Assembly: GCF_008369105.1 (NCBI RefSeq)
Contig: NZ_VINQ01000013.1
Span: 1-64,000 of the forward strand
DNA length: 64,000 bases
Direction: 5' to 3'
From: Aquicoccus porphyridii
GTDB lineage: Bacteria > Pseudomonadota > Alphaproteobacteria > Rhodobacterales > Rhodobacteraceae
Shown piece after piece: positions 54,318-63,081 of this stretch. The translations under genes and the position numbers were made by a program. The first letter of the stretch is position 1. Every line of letters begins with the position of its first letter. Under the pieces are notes generated by a model, which saw nothing but the letters and a program-made list of their open reading frames with translations, was not told the DNA's origin and searched no databases.

Positions 54318-54713
54318 TCAGAAGAGCGCTGCCAAGAGCATGAGAAGCGTGGCGGCGAACCCCACCCCCCAGATCAGCGAGCGGCCGGGGCGCAGCCCGT
54401 AGTAATAGGCCGGGATATAAAGGATGCGCGCGGCGAGGTAGGTCCAGGCGCAGGCGGCGGTGAGCGGGCTGGTGATCTTGGTGAAGGTGACCACGACCAC
54501 GGCGATGGTAAAGAGGACCAGCCCCTCGAAATGGTTGGTCATCGCGCGCCCGAGGCGGGCGGTTTGGGGCGAGAGCGGGCGCGATGGTTCACGGTCGCGC
54601 GCCGACATGGTGTAGCCGGGGCCAAGCTCAAGGTTGGCGGGCACGGCGTAGAGGACGAATTGCACGGCCTGCAGGAGGGCCGCGAGGGTGAGGGCGGTGA
54701 GTTCGGGGGTCAT
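54318..54713 (-). CDS. MAPEG family membrane protein
   Basis: 131 aa, about four hydrophobic segments. MAPEG proteins are glutathione-S-transferase-like membrane enzymes. Pattern: TPELTALTLAALLQAVQFV, the RAMTNHFEGLVLFTIAVVVV segment with the conserved N-H-x-E-G form, and TYLAARILYIPAYYYGL. Substrate unknown. The first 17 bases of the gene are duplicated at 54810-54826. Between lpdA and the 100-aa gene; function in the suc operon is not evident. Confidence 0.85.
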   Translation of the reverse strand: MTPELTALTLAALLQAVQFVLYAVPANLELGPGYTMSARDREPSRPLSPQTARLGRAMTNHFEGLVLFTIAVVVVTFTKITSPLTAACAWTYLAARILYIPAYYYGLRPGRSLIWGVGFAATLLMLLAALF

Positions 54714-54826
54714 GTGCGCGCCCCGTCCCGGGCCTGACCCGGGACCTCGGGGCTGGCCATGAGGCCCCGGCGCGGAGGCCGGGGCGCGGGAGACTCCAGC
54801 CTGGGGGTAGTGAGTTCGGGGGTCAT
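54697..54826. repeat. 17-base direct repeat of the MAPEG start
   Basis: GTGAGTTCGGGGGTCAT occurs at 54697-54713, where its complement forms the ATG and first codons of the MAPEG gene, and again at 54810-54826, where it supplies the stop codon of the 100-aa gene. Between them lie GC-rich palindromes, for example GTCCCGGG-CCTGA-CCCGGGAC at 54725-54745. Confidence 0.7.
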
Positions 54827-55125
54827 TTCTTCTTATTTTCGTTGATGAAGATATGTATCGCGGTCATCCCAAAGAATCCGATTATACCAACTTCCCAAAC
54901 TTGCCAGCCGCCATTAGTTAGAAGTATCTCTCCAAATAGTGGAAAGAAAATTCCAAAAAAGAACATCACGGAGAAGGTCATCCAAACGGTAAGAAAAATG
55001 TGTTCGAACGGTCTACTTGCATATTCCTGCAACATCGCTCGCCTTTTTTCCGAGGTTCCAGTGAAAAAATCCCAAAAAACCTTTGCGATCATTGCAACAA
55101 GAAAGCAACCTGCGATGAAGCCCAA
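54823..55125 (-). CDS. AT-rich small membrane protein gene
   Basis: 100 aa starting at TTG 55125 with GGGGAG 7 bases before it. Three hydrophobic segments: FIAGCFLVAMIAKVFWDFF, HIFLTVWMTFSVMFFFGIFFP and VWEVGIIGFFGMTAIHIFI; a Lys-rich end. No family recognised. The DNA is strikingly AT-rich against neighbours of mid-60s GC, with many AAA and TTT codons. It sits between sucB and the MAPEG gene; its stop codon lies in a duplicate of the MAPEG start. This points to recent acquisition. Confidence 0.6.
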   Translation of the reverse strand: MGFIAGCFLVAMIAKVFWDFFTGTSEKRRAMLQEYASRPFEHIFLTVWMTFSVMFFFGIFFPLFGEILLTNGGWQVWEVGIIGFFGMTAIHIFINENKKK

Positions 55126-55154
55126 CTTGGTGCTCCCCTACTAACTGGGTAGTA

Positions 55155-55176
55155 GGATGGGTGATTTCACCCATCC
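55155..55176 (-). terminator. Palindrome after sucB
   Basis: GGATGGGTGA-TT-TCACCCATCC, exact 10-base arms (in practice a 9-base stem with a 4-base loop). It lies 9 bases past the sucB stop and may end or protect the sucAB message. It has no long T-run on the minus strand. Confidence 0.5.
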
Positions 55177-55184
55177 TCCATTCC

Positions 55185-56786
55185 TCACAAATCCATCAGC
55201 AACCGACGCGGATCTTCCAGTGCCTCCTTGACCCGCACGAGGAAGGTCACGGCGCCCTTGCCGTCGACGATGCGGTGATCGTAGCTCAGCGCCAGATACA
55301 TCATCGGGCGGATCACGATCTCGCCGCCGACGACCATCGGACGCTCCTGGATCTTGTGCATGCCGAGGATGCCCGATTGCGGCGGGTTGAGGATCGGCGA
55401 GGACATGAGCGAGCCATAGACGCCGCCATTGGAGAGCGTGAACGTGCCGCCCTGCATCTCGGCCATCGAGAGCTTGCCGTCGCGGGCGCGTTTGCCCTTC
55501 TCGCCGATTTCCTTCTCGATCTGGGCGAAGGATTTGGAATCGACGTCGCGGATCACCGGCACGACGAGGCCCTGCGGGGTGCCCGCGGCGACGCCCATAT
55601 GCACGAAATTCTTGTAGACGACATCGGTGCCGTCGATCTCGGCATTGACCTCGGGCACCTCCTTGAGGGCATGCACGCAGGCCTTGGTGAAGAACGACAT
55701 GAAGCCAAGGCGCACGCCGTGCTTCTTCTCGAACTCGTCCTTGTAGGTGCTGCGCAGGTCCATGACCGCGCCCATGTCGACCTCGTTATAGGTGGTGAGG
55801 ATCGCGGCGGTGTTCTGCGCCTCCTTGAGGCGGCGGGCGATGGTCTGGCGCAGGCGGGTCATCTTGACCCGTTCCTCGCGCGCGGCGTCGTCGGCGGGAA
55901 CCGGGGCACGCGGCGCGCTGGCGGCGGGTTTCGCCTCGGATGCCTGGGTGGCTGGGGCGCTGGTGCGCGGCTCGGACGTGCCCGCGGCGATGGCCTTTTG
56001 CACGTCTTCCTTCATGATCCGCCCGTCGCGGCCCGTGCCCTTGACCTGTGAGGCGTCGAGCCCGGCCTCGGCCATCATCTTTTCGGCCGACGGGGCGTTT
56101 TCGACGTCCTTGCCCGAGGCTTGATCCTCGCTGCTGTCCTGCGCCTCTTCGGCTTGTGGGCGCGGTGCGGGGTCGACCGCGCCGTCGGCCGAGCCGCTGA
56201 TCCGGGCCAGTTTGGCGTTGGCCTCGACCGTGCTGCCCTCTTCGGCGAGGATCTCGGCCAGAACGCCGGCAGCCGGGGCGGGCACCTCGACCGAGACCTT
56301 GTCGGTCTCAAGCTCGCACAGCATTTCGTCCTGCGCGACGCTGTCGCCCACCTGCTTGAACCATGTCGAGACCGTGGCCTCGCTCACGCTTTCGCCCAGC
56401 GTCGGCACCATCACGTCGACCGTGTCGCCACCGCCCTTCGCGGGGGTCTTGTCCTTACCGGTGTCCTTGCCGCCCTTGTCGTCCTTATCGCCTTTGTCCG
56501 CCTTGGCGGGTTTGGCCTCGGATTTCGGCTTTTCGGGCGCGGCCTCGCCGCTCTCCGAGATGCTGGCAAGCAGCGCATCCACCCCTACGGTGTCGCCTTC
56601 GGCGGCGACGATCTCGCCCAATGTTCCGGCGACAGGCGAGGGCACCTCGACCGTGACCTTGTCGGTTTCCAGCTCGCACAGCATTTCATCCACCGCGACC
56701 GTATCGCCGGGTTGCTTGAACCAGGTGGCGACGGTGGCTTCGGTGACGCTTTCGCCCAGGGTGGGCACGCGGACTTCGGTTGCCAT
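55185..56786 (-). CDS. sucB: 2-oxoglutarate dehydrogenase E2 (dihydrolipoyl succinyltransferase)
   Basis: 533 aa, longer than the common 400-odd because it has two lipoyl domains. The first has [19 protein letters not shown] (Lys about residue 43), the second [19 protein letters not shown] (about 150). Lys/Ala/Pro-rich linkers separate them. E3-binding domain near 245 ([15 protein letters not shown]). Catalytic domain from about 300 with [20 protein letters not shown] and [15 protein letters not shown] holding the active His/Asp. Follows sucA by 3 bases. Confidence 0.96.
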   Translation of the reverse strand: MATEVRVPTLGESVTEATVATWFKQPGDTVAVDEMLCELETDKVTVEVPSPVAGTLGEIVAAEGDTVGVDALLASISESGEAAPEKPKSEAKPAKADKGDKDDKGGKDTGKDKTPAKGGGDTVDVMVPTLGESVSEATVSTWFKQVGDSVAQDEMLCELETDKVSVEVPAPAAGVLAEILAEEGSTVEANAKLARISGSADGAVDPAPRPQAEEAQDSSEDQASGKDVENAPSAEKMMAEAGLDASQVKGTGRDGRIMKEDVQKAIAAGTSEPRTSAPATQASEAKPAASAPRAPVPADDAAREERVKMTRLRQTIARRLKEAQNTAAILTTYNEVDMGAVMDLRSTYKDEFEKKHGVRLGFMSFFTKACVHALKEVPEVNAEIDGTDVVYKNFVHMGVAAGTPQGLVVPVIRDVDSKSFAQIEKEIGEKGKRARDGKLSMAEMQGGTFTLSNGGVYGSLMSSPILNPPQSGILGMHKIQERPMVVGGEIVIRPMMYLALSYDHRIVDGKGAVTFLVRVKEALEDPRRLLMDL

Positions 56787-56789
56787 GTA

Positions 56790-59756
56790 TCAGTTCCCTT
56801 CCAGATTGAGCGCCTCGTTCACCAGCGCCTCCTGTTGTGCCTTGTGCTGTTTTGCCAACCCCGTCGCGGGCGAGGCCGCAGCGGTGCGGCCGACATAGAC
56901 GGGGCGCGCGTGCTTGGCCTTGATGCGGCCCAGCACCCATTCGATATTGGGTTCGATGAAGCTCCATGCGCCCTGGTTCTTGGGTTCTTCCTGGCACCAG
57001 ATCATCTCGGCATCCTTGAACCGCTCGAGCTCTTTCACGAAGCTCAGCGCGGGGAAGGGATAGAACTGTTCGATCCTGAGCAGGTAGATATCGTCGATCC
57101 CGGCCTCGTCGCGCGCTTCGAGCAGGTCGTAATACACCTTGCCCGAACACATCACCACGCGGCGGATCTTGTCATCGGCCACCAGTTTCGTGTCGGAATG
57201 GCCCTTTTCGGCATCGTCCCACAGCACGCGGTGAAAGCTTGACCCGGTGGTGAAATCCTCGGCGTTCGAGACCGCCAGCTTGTGCCGGAGCAGCGATTTC
57301 GGCGTCATCAGGATGAGCGGCTTGCGGAACGAGCGGTGCAATTGCCGCCGCAGGATGTGGAAATAGTTGGCCGGCGTGGTGCAATTGGCCACGATCCAGT
57401 TGTCGCCGCCGCACATCTGCAGGAACCGCTCAAGCCGGGCCGAGGAGTGCTCGGGGCCCTGGCCCTCATAACCATGCGGCAACAGCACGGTCAGCCCCGA
57501 CATGCGCAGCCACTTGCTTTCGCCCGAGCTGATGAACTGGTCGAACATGATCTGCGCGCCATTGGCGAAATCGCCGAATTGCGCCTCCCACAGGGTGAGC
57601 GCGTTGGGTTCGGCAAGGCTGAACCCGTATTCAAAGCCCAGCACCGCGTATTCCGACAGCATCGAGTCGATGACTTCGTATTGCGCCTGCCCCTCGCGGA
57701 TGTTGTTGAGCGGGAAATAGCGTTCCTCGGTCTCCTGGTCGATCAGGCCGGAATGGCGCTGGCTGAACGTGCCGCGGGTGCTGTCCTGACCGGACAGTCG
57801 CACCGGGTACCCCTCGGTCAGGAGCGAGCCGAAGGCCAGTGCCTCGCTGGTCGCCCAGTCAAAGCCGCGGCCGCTCTCGAACATCTCGCGCTTGGCATCG
57901 AGCAGGCGCGACACGGTCCGGTGCAGCGGAAAGCCCTCGGGCGCGCGGGTCAGCGCGCGGCCCACCTCTTCGAGCGTCTCGGGCTTGATCGCGGTTTCGC
58001 CGCGCTGGTATTCCTCGGCGTCGCGCTTGTCGAGATGGCTCCAGCGCCCGTCGAGCCAGTCGGCCTTGTTGGGCTTGTAATCCTTGCCGGCCTCGAACTC
58101 GTCGTTGAGATGGGCCTGGAAGGCGGCCTTCATGTCCTCGATCTCGCCCTCGGGGATCAAACCGTCCCGAACAAGGCGGTCGGTATAGAGCGACAGCGTG
58201 GTCTTGTGGGTCTTGATCCGCTTGTACATCACCGGGTTGGTGAACATCGGCTCGTCGCCTTCGTTGTGACCGAAGCGACGATAGCAGAACATGTCGATGA
58301 CCACGTCCTTGTGGAATTTCTGGCGGAACTCGGTCGCGACCTTGGCGGCGTGAACCACCGCCTCGGGATCGTCGCCGTTGACGTGGAAGATCGGCGCCTC
58401 GACCATCAGCGCGATATCGGTCGGATAGGGCGACGAGCGCGACAGGTGCGGCGCGGTGGTAAACCCGATCTGGTTGTTGACGACGATATGGATCGTGCCG
58501 CCGGTCTTGTGCCCCTTGAGGCCCGAAAGCCCGAAACATTCGGCCACCACGCCCTGACCGGCAAAAGCGGCGTCGCCATGCAGCAGGATCGGGATGACAC
58601 TGGTGCGCTCGCTGTCGTTCAACTGGTCCTGCTTGGCGCGAACCTTGCCGATGACCACCGGGTTCACCGCCTCGAGGTGGCTGGGGTTGGCGGTGAGCGA
58701 CAGGTGGACGGTGTTGCCGTCGAATTCGCGGTCGGAACTGGCGCCGAGGTGATATTTCACATCGCCCGAACCGTCGACCTCGTCGGGTTTGAAGCTGCCG
58801 CCCTGGAACTCGTTGAAAATGGCGCGGTAGGGTTTGGCCATCACGTTGGCCAGCACGCTGAGGCGGCCCCGGTGGGGCATGCCGATCACGATATCCTTGA
58901 CGCCGAGGCTGCCGCCGCGCTTGATGATCTGTTCCATCGCGGGGATGAGCGCCTCGCCCCCGTCAAGGCCGAACCGTTTGGTGCCCATGTACTTGACATG
59001 CAGGAACTTCTCGAACCCCTCGGCCTCGACCAGCTTGTTGAGGATCGCCTTGCGCCCGGCCTTGGTAAAGGCGATTTCCTTGCCATAGCCTTCGATCCGC
59101 TCCTTGAGCCACCCGGCCTGTTCGGGGTCGGAAATATGCATGTATTGCAGCGCGAACGTGCCGCAATAGGTGCGTTTGACGATGGCAATGATCTCGCGCA
59201 TCGTGGCGAAATCGAGCCCCAGGACCTTGTCGATGAAAATCGGGCGGTCCATGTCGGCTTCGGCAAAGCCATAGGATTTGGGATCAAGCTCGGGATGTGG
59301 CGTCTGGCTGCGCATGCCCAGCGGGTCGAGATCGGCCACGAGGTGGCCGCGGATGCGATAGGCGCGGATGATCATCAGCGCGCGGATGCTGTCGAGCACG
59401 GCGCGCTTGATCGCCTCGTCGCTCACCTCGACCCCCGCGGCGCTGGCCTTGTCGCGGATCTTTTCGGCGGCGGTCTCCATCTCGTCGGGCAGCGGCGCCC
59501 AATCCCCGGTCAGCGCCCCGGTGAGGTCATCCTGCGGCATTGGCGGCCAGTCGCTGCGCGCCCAGCTTGGCCCCTTTGCCTCGGCCTGCACATCCTTTTC
59601 GGTATCGCCCATCTGCTTGAAGAACTCGATCCAGCCCTCATCGACCGATGCGGGGTCATCGGAGTAGCGCGCGTAAAGCTGTTCGAGATATTCGGCGTTG
59701 TGCCCCTGCATGAAGGACGAGGCGCGGAACTGGTCATTGGGGGAATGTTCGGTCAT
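56790..59756 (-). CDS. sucA: 2-oxoglutarate dehydrogenase E1
   Basis: 988 aa, full length. Thiamine-diphosphate enzyme decarboxylating 2-oxoglutarate in the TCA cycle. N-terminal helical segment with NAEYLEQLYARYSDDPASVD. Family blocks: DIVIGMPHRGRLSVLANVM, LTANPSHLEAVNPVVIGKVR, LLHGDAAFAGQGVVAECFGLS and ThDP-site text NNQIGFTTAP. C-terminal GYEGQGPEHSSARLERFLQM and ICQEEPKNQG-like segment WCQEEPKNQGAW. Between DUF805 and sucB. Confidence 0.97.
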   Translation of the reverse strand: MTEHSPNDQFRASSFMQGHNAEYLEQLYARYSDDPASVDEGWIEFFKQMGDTEKDVQAEAKGPSWARSDWPPMPQDDLTGALTGDWAPLPDEMETAAEKIRDKASAAGVEVSDEAIKRAVLDSIRALMIIRAYRIRGHLVADLDPLGMRSQTPHPELDPKSYGFAEADMDRPIFIDKVLGLDFATMREIIAIVKRTYCGTFALQYMHISDPEQAGWLKERIEGYGKEIAFTKAGRKAILNKLVEAEGFEKFLHVKYMGTKRFGLDGGEALIPAMEQIIKRGGSLGVKDIVIGMPHRGRLSVLANVMAKPYRAIFNEFQGGSFKPDEVDGSGDVKYHLGASSDREFDGNTVHLSLTANPSHLEAVNPVVIGKVRAKQDQLNDSERTSVIPILLHGDAAFAGQGVVAECFGLSGLKGHKTGGTIHIVVNNQIGFTTAPHLSRSSPYPTDIALMVEAPIFHVNGDDPEAVVHAAKVATEFRQKFHKDVVIDMFCYRRFGHNEGDEPMFTNPVMYKRIKTHKTTLSLYTDRLVRDGLIPEGEIEDMKAAFQAHLNDEFEAGKDYKPNKADWLDGRWSHLDKRDAEEYQRGETAIKPETLEEVGRALTRAPEGFPLHRTVSRLLDAKREMFESGRGFDWATSEALAFGSLLTEGYPVRLSGQDSTRGTFSQRHSGLIDQETEERYFPLNNIREGQAQYEVIDSMLSEYAVLGFEYGFSLAEPNALTLWEAQFGDFANGAQIMFDQFISSGESKWLRMSGLTVLLPHGYEGQGPEHSSARLERFLQMCGGDNWIVANCTTPANYFHILRRQLHRSFRKPLILMTPKSLLRHKLAVSNAEDFTTGSSFHRVLWDDAEKGHSDTKLVADDKIRRVVMCSGKVYYDLLEARDEAGIDDIYLLRIEQFYPFPALSFVKELERFKDAEMIWCQEEPKNQGAWSFIEPNIEWVLGRIKAKHARPVYVGRTAAASPATGLAKQHKAQQEALVNEALNLEGN

Positions 59757-59788
59757 CGGTTATCTCCCGGAGGGCAGCACTGACGCTG

Positions 59789-60268
59789 TCAGTTTTGGGG
59801 CTTTGGGCCGTAGTCGTTCGTTTCGGGTTGGGAGGGGCGGCTGAGCCACCAGGCATAAATCACCAGCAGGACAAGCTGGACGATCCCCAGAAGCGCGGAG
59901 GCGCCCACCCGGCCCATGTTGCCGGGGCCGGAATTGAAATCGCCACCCATCATCGCGCCACCGCCAAAGCCGCCTTGCGGCATCTGCGGTGCAACCAGCA
60001 TCGAAATCCCCCCGATCACGACGGGGATCAGGATATACCAGCCCGGTCGCCCGGTATCCTGCAACCGCCGCCAGCCAGCGGCGGTCACGGGAACGATCAT
60101 GGCAAGCACGAAGAGGACATAGAGAAGCTTGATACCCAGCAGGGCGAACAGGACGAGCCCGATCACGTAGGCCAGGATGAACCACCAGTATTCCGGTCGC
60201 GATGCACGCCCCTCGAACCGGGCATATTTCTGCGTGAGGCAGGTTTTCACGCTGGTCTGAAAGTCCAT
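59789..60268 (-). CDS. DUF805 membrane protein
   Basis: 159 aa. N-terminal TQKYARFEGRASRPEYWWF is the DUF805 hallmark. About four hydrophobic segments, with WRRLQDTGRPGWYILIPVV between the second and third. Function of the family unknown; some members sit near transport genes. It lies between sucD (33 bases) and sucA (32 bases), so it is co-transcribed with the TCA genes. Confidence 0.88.
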   Translation of the reverse strand: MDFQTSVKTCLTQKYARFEGRASRPEYWWFILAYVIGLVLFALLGIKLLYVLFVLAMIVPVTAAGWRRLQDTGRPGWYILIPVVIGGISMLVAPQMPQGGFGGGAMMGGDFNSGPGNMGRVGASALLGIVQLVLLVIYAWWLSRPSQPETNDYGPKPQN

Positions 60269-60301
60269 CTACGTTCCTTTCGTTCGGCCCTGGGGCGGCT
60301 T

Positions 60302-61183
60302 TTACCCGATCGCCTCTAACATCGCCTCGCCAAGCTGGGCGGGGCTGTCGGCAACGACGATTCCGGCGCTGCGCATGGCTTCGATCTTGTCATCGGCGCC
60401 GCCCTTGCCACCGGCGACGATGGCGCCCGCGTGGCCCATGCGGCGGCCCGGAGGCGCGGTGCGCCCGGCGATGAAGCCCGCGACCGGCTTCTTGCGGCCC
60501 TTCTTGGCCTCGTCCTTGAGGAATTGCGCGGCCTCTTCCTCGGCCGAGCCGCCGATCTCACCGATCATGATGATGCTTTGCGTCTCGTCATCGGCAAGGA
60601 ACCATTCCAGCACGTCGATATGCTCGGTCCCCTTGATCGGGTCGCCGCCGATACCCACGCAGGTCGACTGGCCCAGCCCCACATCGGTGGTCTGCTTGAC
60701 CGCCTCGTAGGTGAGCGTGCCCGAGCGCGAAACCACGCCGCAGGAGCCGCGCTTGTGGATATGGCCGGGCATGATGCCGATCTTGCAGGCGTCGGGCGTG
60801 ATCACGCCGGGGCAGTTCGGGCCGATGAGGACCGATGTGCTGTCTTCCAGCGCGCGCTTGACCTTCATCATGTCGAGCACCGGGATGCCCTCGGTGATGC
60901 AGACGATCACCTCCATCTGCGCGTCGATCGCCTCGAGGATCGAGTCGGCCGCGAAGGGCGGCGGCACGTAGATCACGCTCGCATTGGCCGCGGTCGCGTG
61001 TTTCGCCTCGTGAACCGAGTTGAAGACCGGCAGGTCGAGATGCGACTGCCCGCCCTTGCCCGGCGTCACGCCGCCAACCATTTTCGTGCCATAGGCGATG
61101 GCCTGTTCGGAATGGAACGTGCCCTGAGAGCCGGTGAAGCCCTGACAGATGACGCGTGTGTTTTCGTCGATGAGTACTGCCAT
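60302..61183 (-). CDS. sucD: Succinyl-CoA synthetase alpha subunit
   Basis: 293 aa from the ATG at 61183; open frame to 61240 is unsupported. Makes succinate and ATP/GTP from succinyl-CoA. CoA-binding [17 protein letters not shown] near residue 12, and the phosphohistidine region [15 protein letters not shown] near 240. [20 protein letters not shown] near 125 is typical. It would normally follow sucC directly; here a 141-aa gene stands between. Confidence 0.96.
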   Translation of the reverse strand: MAVLIDENTRVICQGFTGSQGTFHSEQAIAYGTKMVGGVTPGKGGQSHLDLPVFNSVHEAKHATAANASVIYVPPPFAADSILEAIDAQMEVIVCITEGIPVLDMMKVKRALEDSTSVLIGPNCPGVITPDACKIGIMPGHIHKRGSCGVVSRSGTLTYEAVKQTTDVGLGQSTCVGIGGDPIKGTEHIDVLEWFLADDETQSIIMIGEIGGSAEEEAAQFLKDEAKKGRKKPVAGFIAGRTAPPGRRMGHAGAIVAGGKGGADDKIEAMRSAGIVVADSPAQLGEAMLEAIG

Positions 61184-61193
61184 TAGTATTTTC

Positions 61194-61619
61194 CTATTCT
61201 TCGAAACGTGACCTGAGAAGATCGGCCTCCGGGCGGCCAATTAAGGTCACTTTCTTAAGTGCGTTCTTGCAGATTACGTCTGCGAGATTGTGCATTACGC
61301 GATCGGATGGATCGTCTCGATGTGAGCGAATATCTTCGCGGTATTTCAATGGATTGCCGGGTTCGATCGCGGTGAGAACAATCTTCACGCGAACGTTTGA
61401 GTCCTGCCGGTCCGGATCTTCGAAAACAGGCTCCTCCGCGACCATCCCCTCGGCATAGAGCCGTGAGTCTTCACCGCCTTTGCCATCCCCATCTATCCAG
61501 ACGAAGGCGAGTTCGCCTTTCCCGAAAACGGGATCGCGATATGCCTTCTCTTTGAATGGGTAGAGCGTACCGACATCGTGCGGTCGCGAAAGAGGTTCCG
61601 TTTTTATAAGAACCGGCAT
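61194..61619 (-). CDS. Unknown 141-aa protein between sucC and sucD
   Basis: 141 aa, no family assigned. Pattern: [18 protein letters not shown], a central [19 protein letters not shown] then [12 protein letters not shown], and a C-terminal helix [17 protein letters not shown]. The central beta pattern resembles PUA/EVE-type folds, which is weak. It fits exactly into the operon: 4 bases after sucC, 10 before sucD. GC is visibly lower than in both neighbours. No signal or membrane segment. Probably a recent insertion that kept the operon intact. Confidence 0.55.
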   Translation of the reverse strand: MPVLIKTEPLSRPHDVGTLYPFKEKAYRDPVFGKGELAFVWIDGDGKGGEDSRLYAEGMVAEEPVFEDPDRQDSNVRVKIVLTAIEPGNPLKYREDIRSHRDDPSDRVMHNLADVICKNALKKVTLIGRPEADLLRSRFEE

Positions 61620-61623
61620 CGTG

Positions 61624-62817
61624 TTAACCCTTCACCGCTTTCACGATTTTTTCCGCGCCGTCCTTGAGGTTGTCCGCGGCGATCACGTCGAGGCCGGAAT
61701 TCGAGATGATTTCCTTGCCCTTCTCGACATTGGTGCCTTCGAGACGCACCACCAGCGGCACCTTGAGGCCGACTTCTTTCACCGCGGCGATCACGCCCTC
61801 GGCGATCACGTCACAGCGCATGATGCCGCCGAAGATGTTGACGAGGATGCCCTTGACCTGCGGATCGCTGGTGATGATCTTGAACGCCTCGGTCACCTTG
61901 TCCTTGGTCGCGCCGCCGCCCACGTCGAGGAAGTTGGCAGGCTCGGCGCCGTAAAGCTTGATGATGTCCATCGTCGCCATGGCAAGGCCCGCGCCGTTCA
62001 CCATGCAGCCGATTTCACCGTCGAGCGCGATATAGTTGAGGTCGTATTTGCTGGCCTCAAGCTCCTTGGGGTCTTCCTCGGTCGTGTCGCGCAGGTCGGC
62101 GATATCGGGGTGGCGATAGATCGCGTTGCCGTCGAACCCCATCTTGGCATCAAGGCATTTGAGATCGCCCTTGTCGGTGAGGATCAGCGGGTTGATCTCG
62201 AGCATCTCGACGTCTTTTTCGATGAAGAGCTTGTAAAGCGTGCCCATCAGCGCGACGCATTGTTTCACCTGCGCGCCGGTGAGGCCCAGCATGAAGGCGA
62301 TGCGGCGGCCGTGGAACGGCTGATACCCGGTGGCCGGATCGACCGAGAAGCTCAGGATCTTCTCGGGCGTGCTTTCGGCGACTTCCTCGATGTCCATGCC
62401 GCCCTCGGTCGAGGCGACGAAGGAGACGCGGCTGGTTTGCCGGTCGACGAGCAGCGCGAGGTAGAATTCCTTTTCGATGTCCGAGCCGTCTTCGATATAG
62501 ATGCGGTTGACCTGCTTGCCCGCCGGGCCGGTCTGCTTGGTCACCAGCGTGCGGCCCAGCATGCGCTTGGCCTCCAGTTCGGCTTCCTCGACCGATTTGG
62601 TGAGGCGCACGCCACCCTTTTCGCCGGCGTCGGTTTCCTTGAAACTGCCCTTGCCGCGACCGCCCGCGTGGATCTGTGCCTTGACCACCCAAAGCGGTCC
62701 GTCCATTTCGCCCGCGGCGGTCTTGGCCTCTTCGGCGCGGGTCACGACGCGACCGTCGCTGACCGGCGCACCATAGGAGCGCAACAGCGCCTTGGCCTGA
62801 TATTCGTGAATGTTCAT
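61624..62817 (-). CDS. sucC: Succinyl-CoA synthetase beta subunit
   Basis: 397 aa from the ATG at 62817, [19 protein letters not shown] being the classic start. ATP-grasp fold. [19 protein letters not shown] near residue 42, and [27 protein letters not shown]-type text around 195. C-terminal CoA-ligase domain with [17 protein letters not shown] and [15 protein letters not shown]. First gene of the suc operon; a palindrome pair lies upstream. Confidence 0.97.
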   Translation of the reverse strand: MNIHEYQAKALLRSYGAPVSDGRVVTRAEEAKTAAGEMDGPLWVVKAQIHAGGRGKGSFKETDAGEKGGVRLTKSVEEAELEAKRMLGRTLVTKQTGPAGKQVNRIYIEDGSDIEKEFYLALLVDRQTSRVSFVASTEGGMDIEEVAESTPEKILSFSVDPATGYQPFHGRRIAFMLGLTGAQVKQCVALMGTLYKLFIEKDVEMLEINPLILTDKGDLKCLDAKMGFDGNAIYRHPDIADLRDTTEEDPKELEASKYDLNYIALDGEIGCMVNGAGLAMATMDIIKLYGAEPANFLDVGGGATKDKVTEAFKIITSDPQVKGILVNIFGGIMRCDVIAEGVIAAVKEVGLKVPLVVRLEGTNVEKGKEIISNSGLDVIAADNLKDGAEKIVKAVKG

Positions 62818-63081
62818 CGGCTCACCTGTCTGGTTTACGTTGCCTTTCGTAGTGGCATAAGCTTGCGCGAAACCTAAGTGCAAATCGAACGATACGTGGA
62901 ATTTTGCAGAATTTTTACATTTTGTGATCACACGATTTCCGGCTGTGATCACAAATTCCGACATACGCCTTTCCGCATGTTTCCAAAAGAGAATCACTCC
63001 GGCGCGCTGGACCTGGCCTCGTCAATGTGGAACTTTTCGTCGCAGGCAGAAAAAGGGCAGGGCGATGGCGGCAGGGGCATC
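62818..63081. promoter_or_regulatory. sucC upstream region
   Basis: 264 bases between sucC (-) and the glycosyltransferase (+). Lower GC at 62870-62960. Contains the TGTGATCACA pair described separately. The suc promoter must be here; exact -35/-10 elements were not assigned. Confidence 0.5.
62921..62955. promoter_or_regulatory. Double TGTGATCACA operator-like site
   Basis: TTTGTGATCACA (62921-62932) and TGTGATCACAAA (62944-62955) are exact reverse complements separated by 11 bases. Each contains the self-complementary TGTGATCACA; the two palindromes are 21 bases apart centre to centre, two helical turns. They lie 104-138 bases before sucC. This looks like a binding site for a dimeric regulator; the identity is unknown. 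Confidence 0.65.

Noticed and set aside
54725-54745. GTCCCGGG/CCCGGGAC palindrome as part of a mobile element end
   Set aside because: Similar GC palindromes occur elsewhere in the window (47709-47725, 3640-3656) and look like common intergenic hairpins; there is no target-site duplication tied to it other than the 17-base MAPEG-start repeat.
57282-59783. An 833-codon plus-strand open frame opposite sucA, and a 777-codon one opposite topA (21957-24290)
   Set aside because: Antisense shadows of full-length core enzymes with all catalytic motifs.
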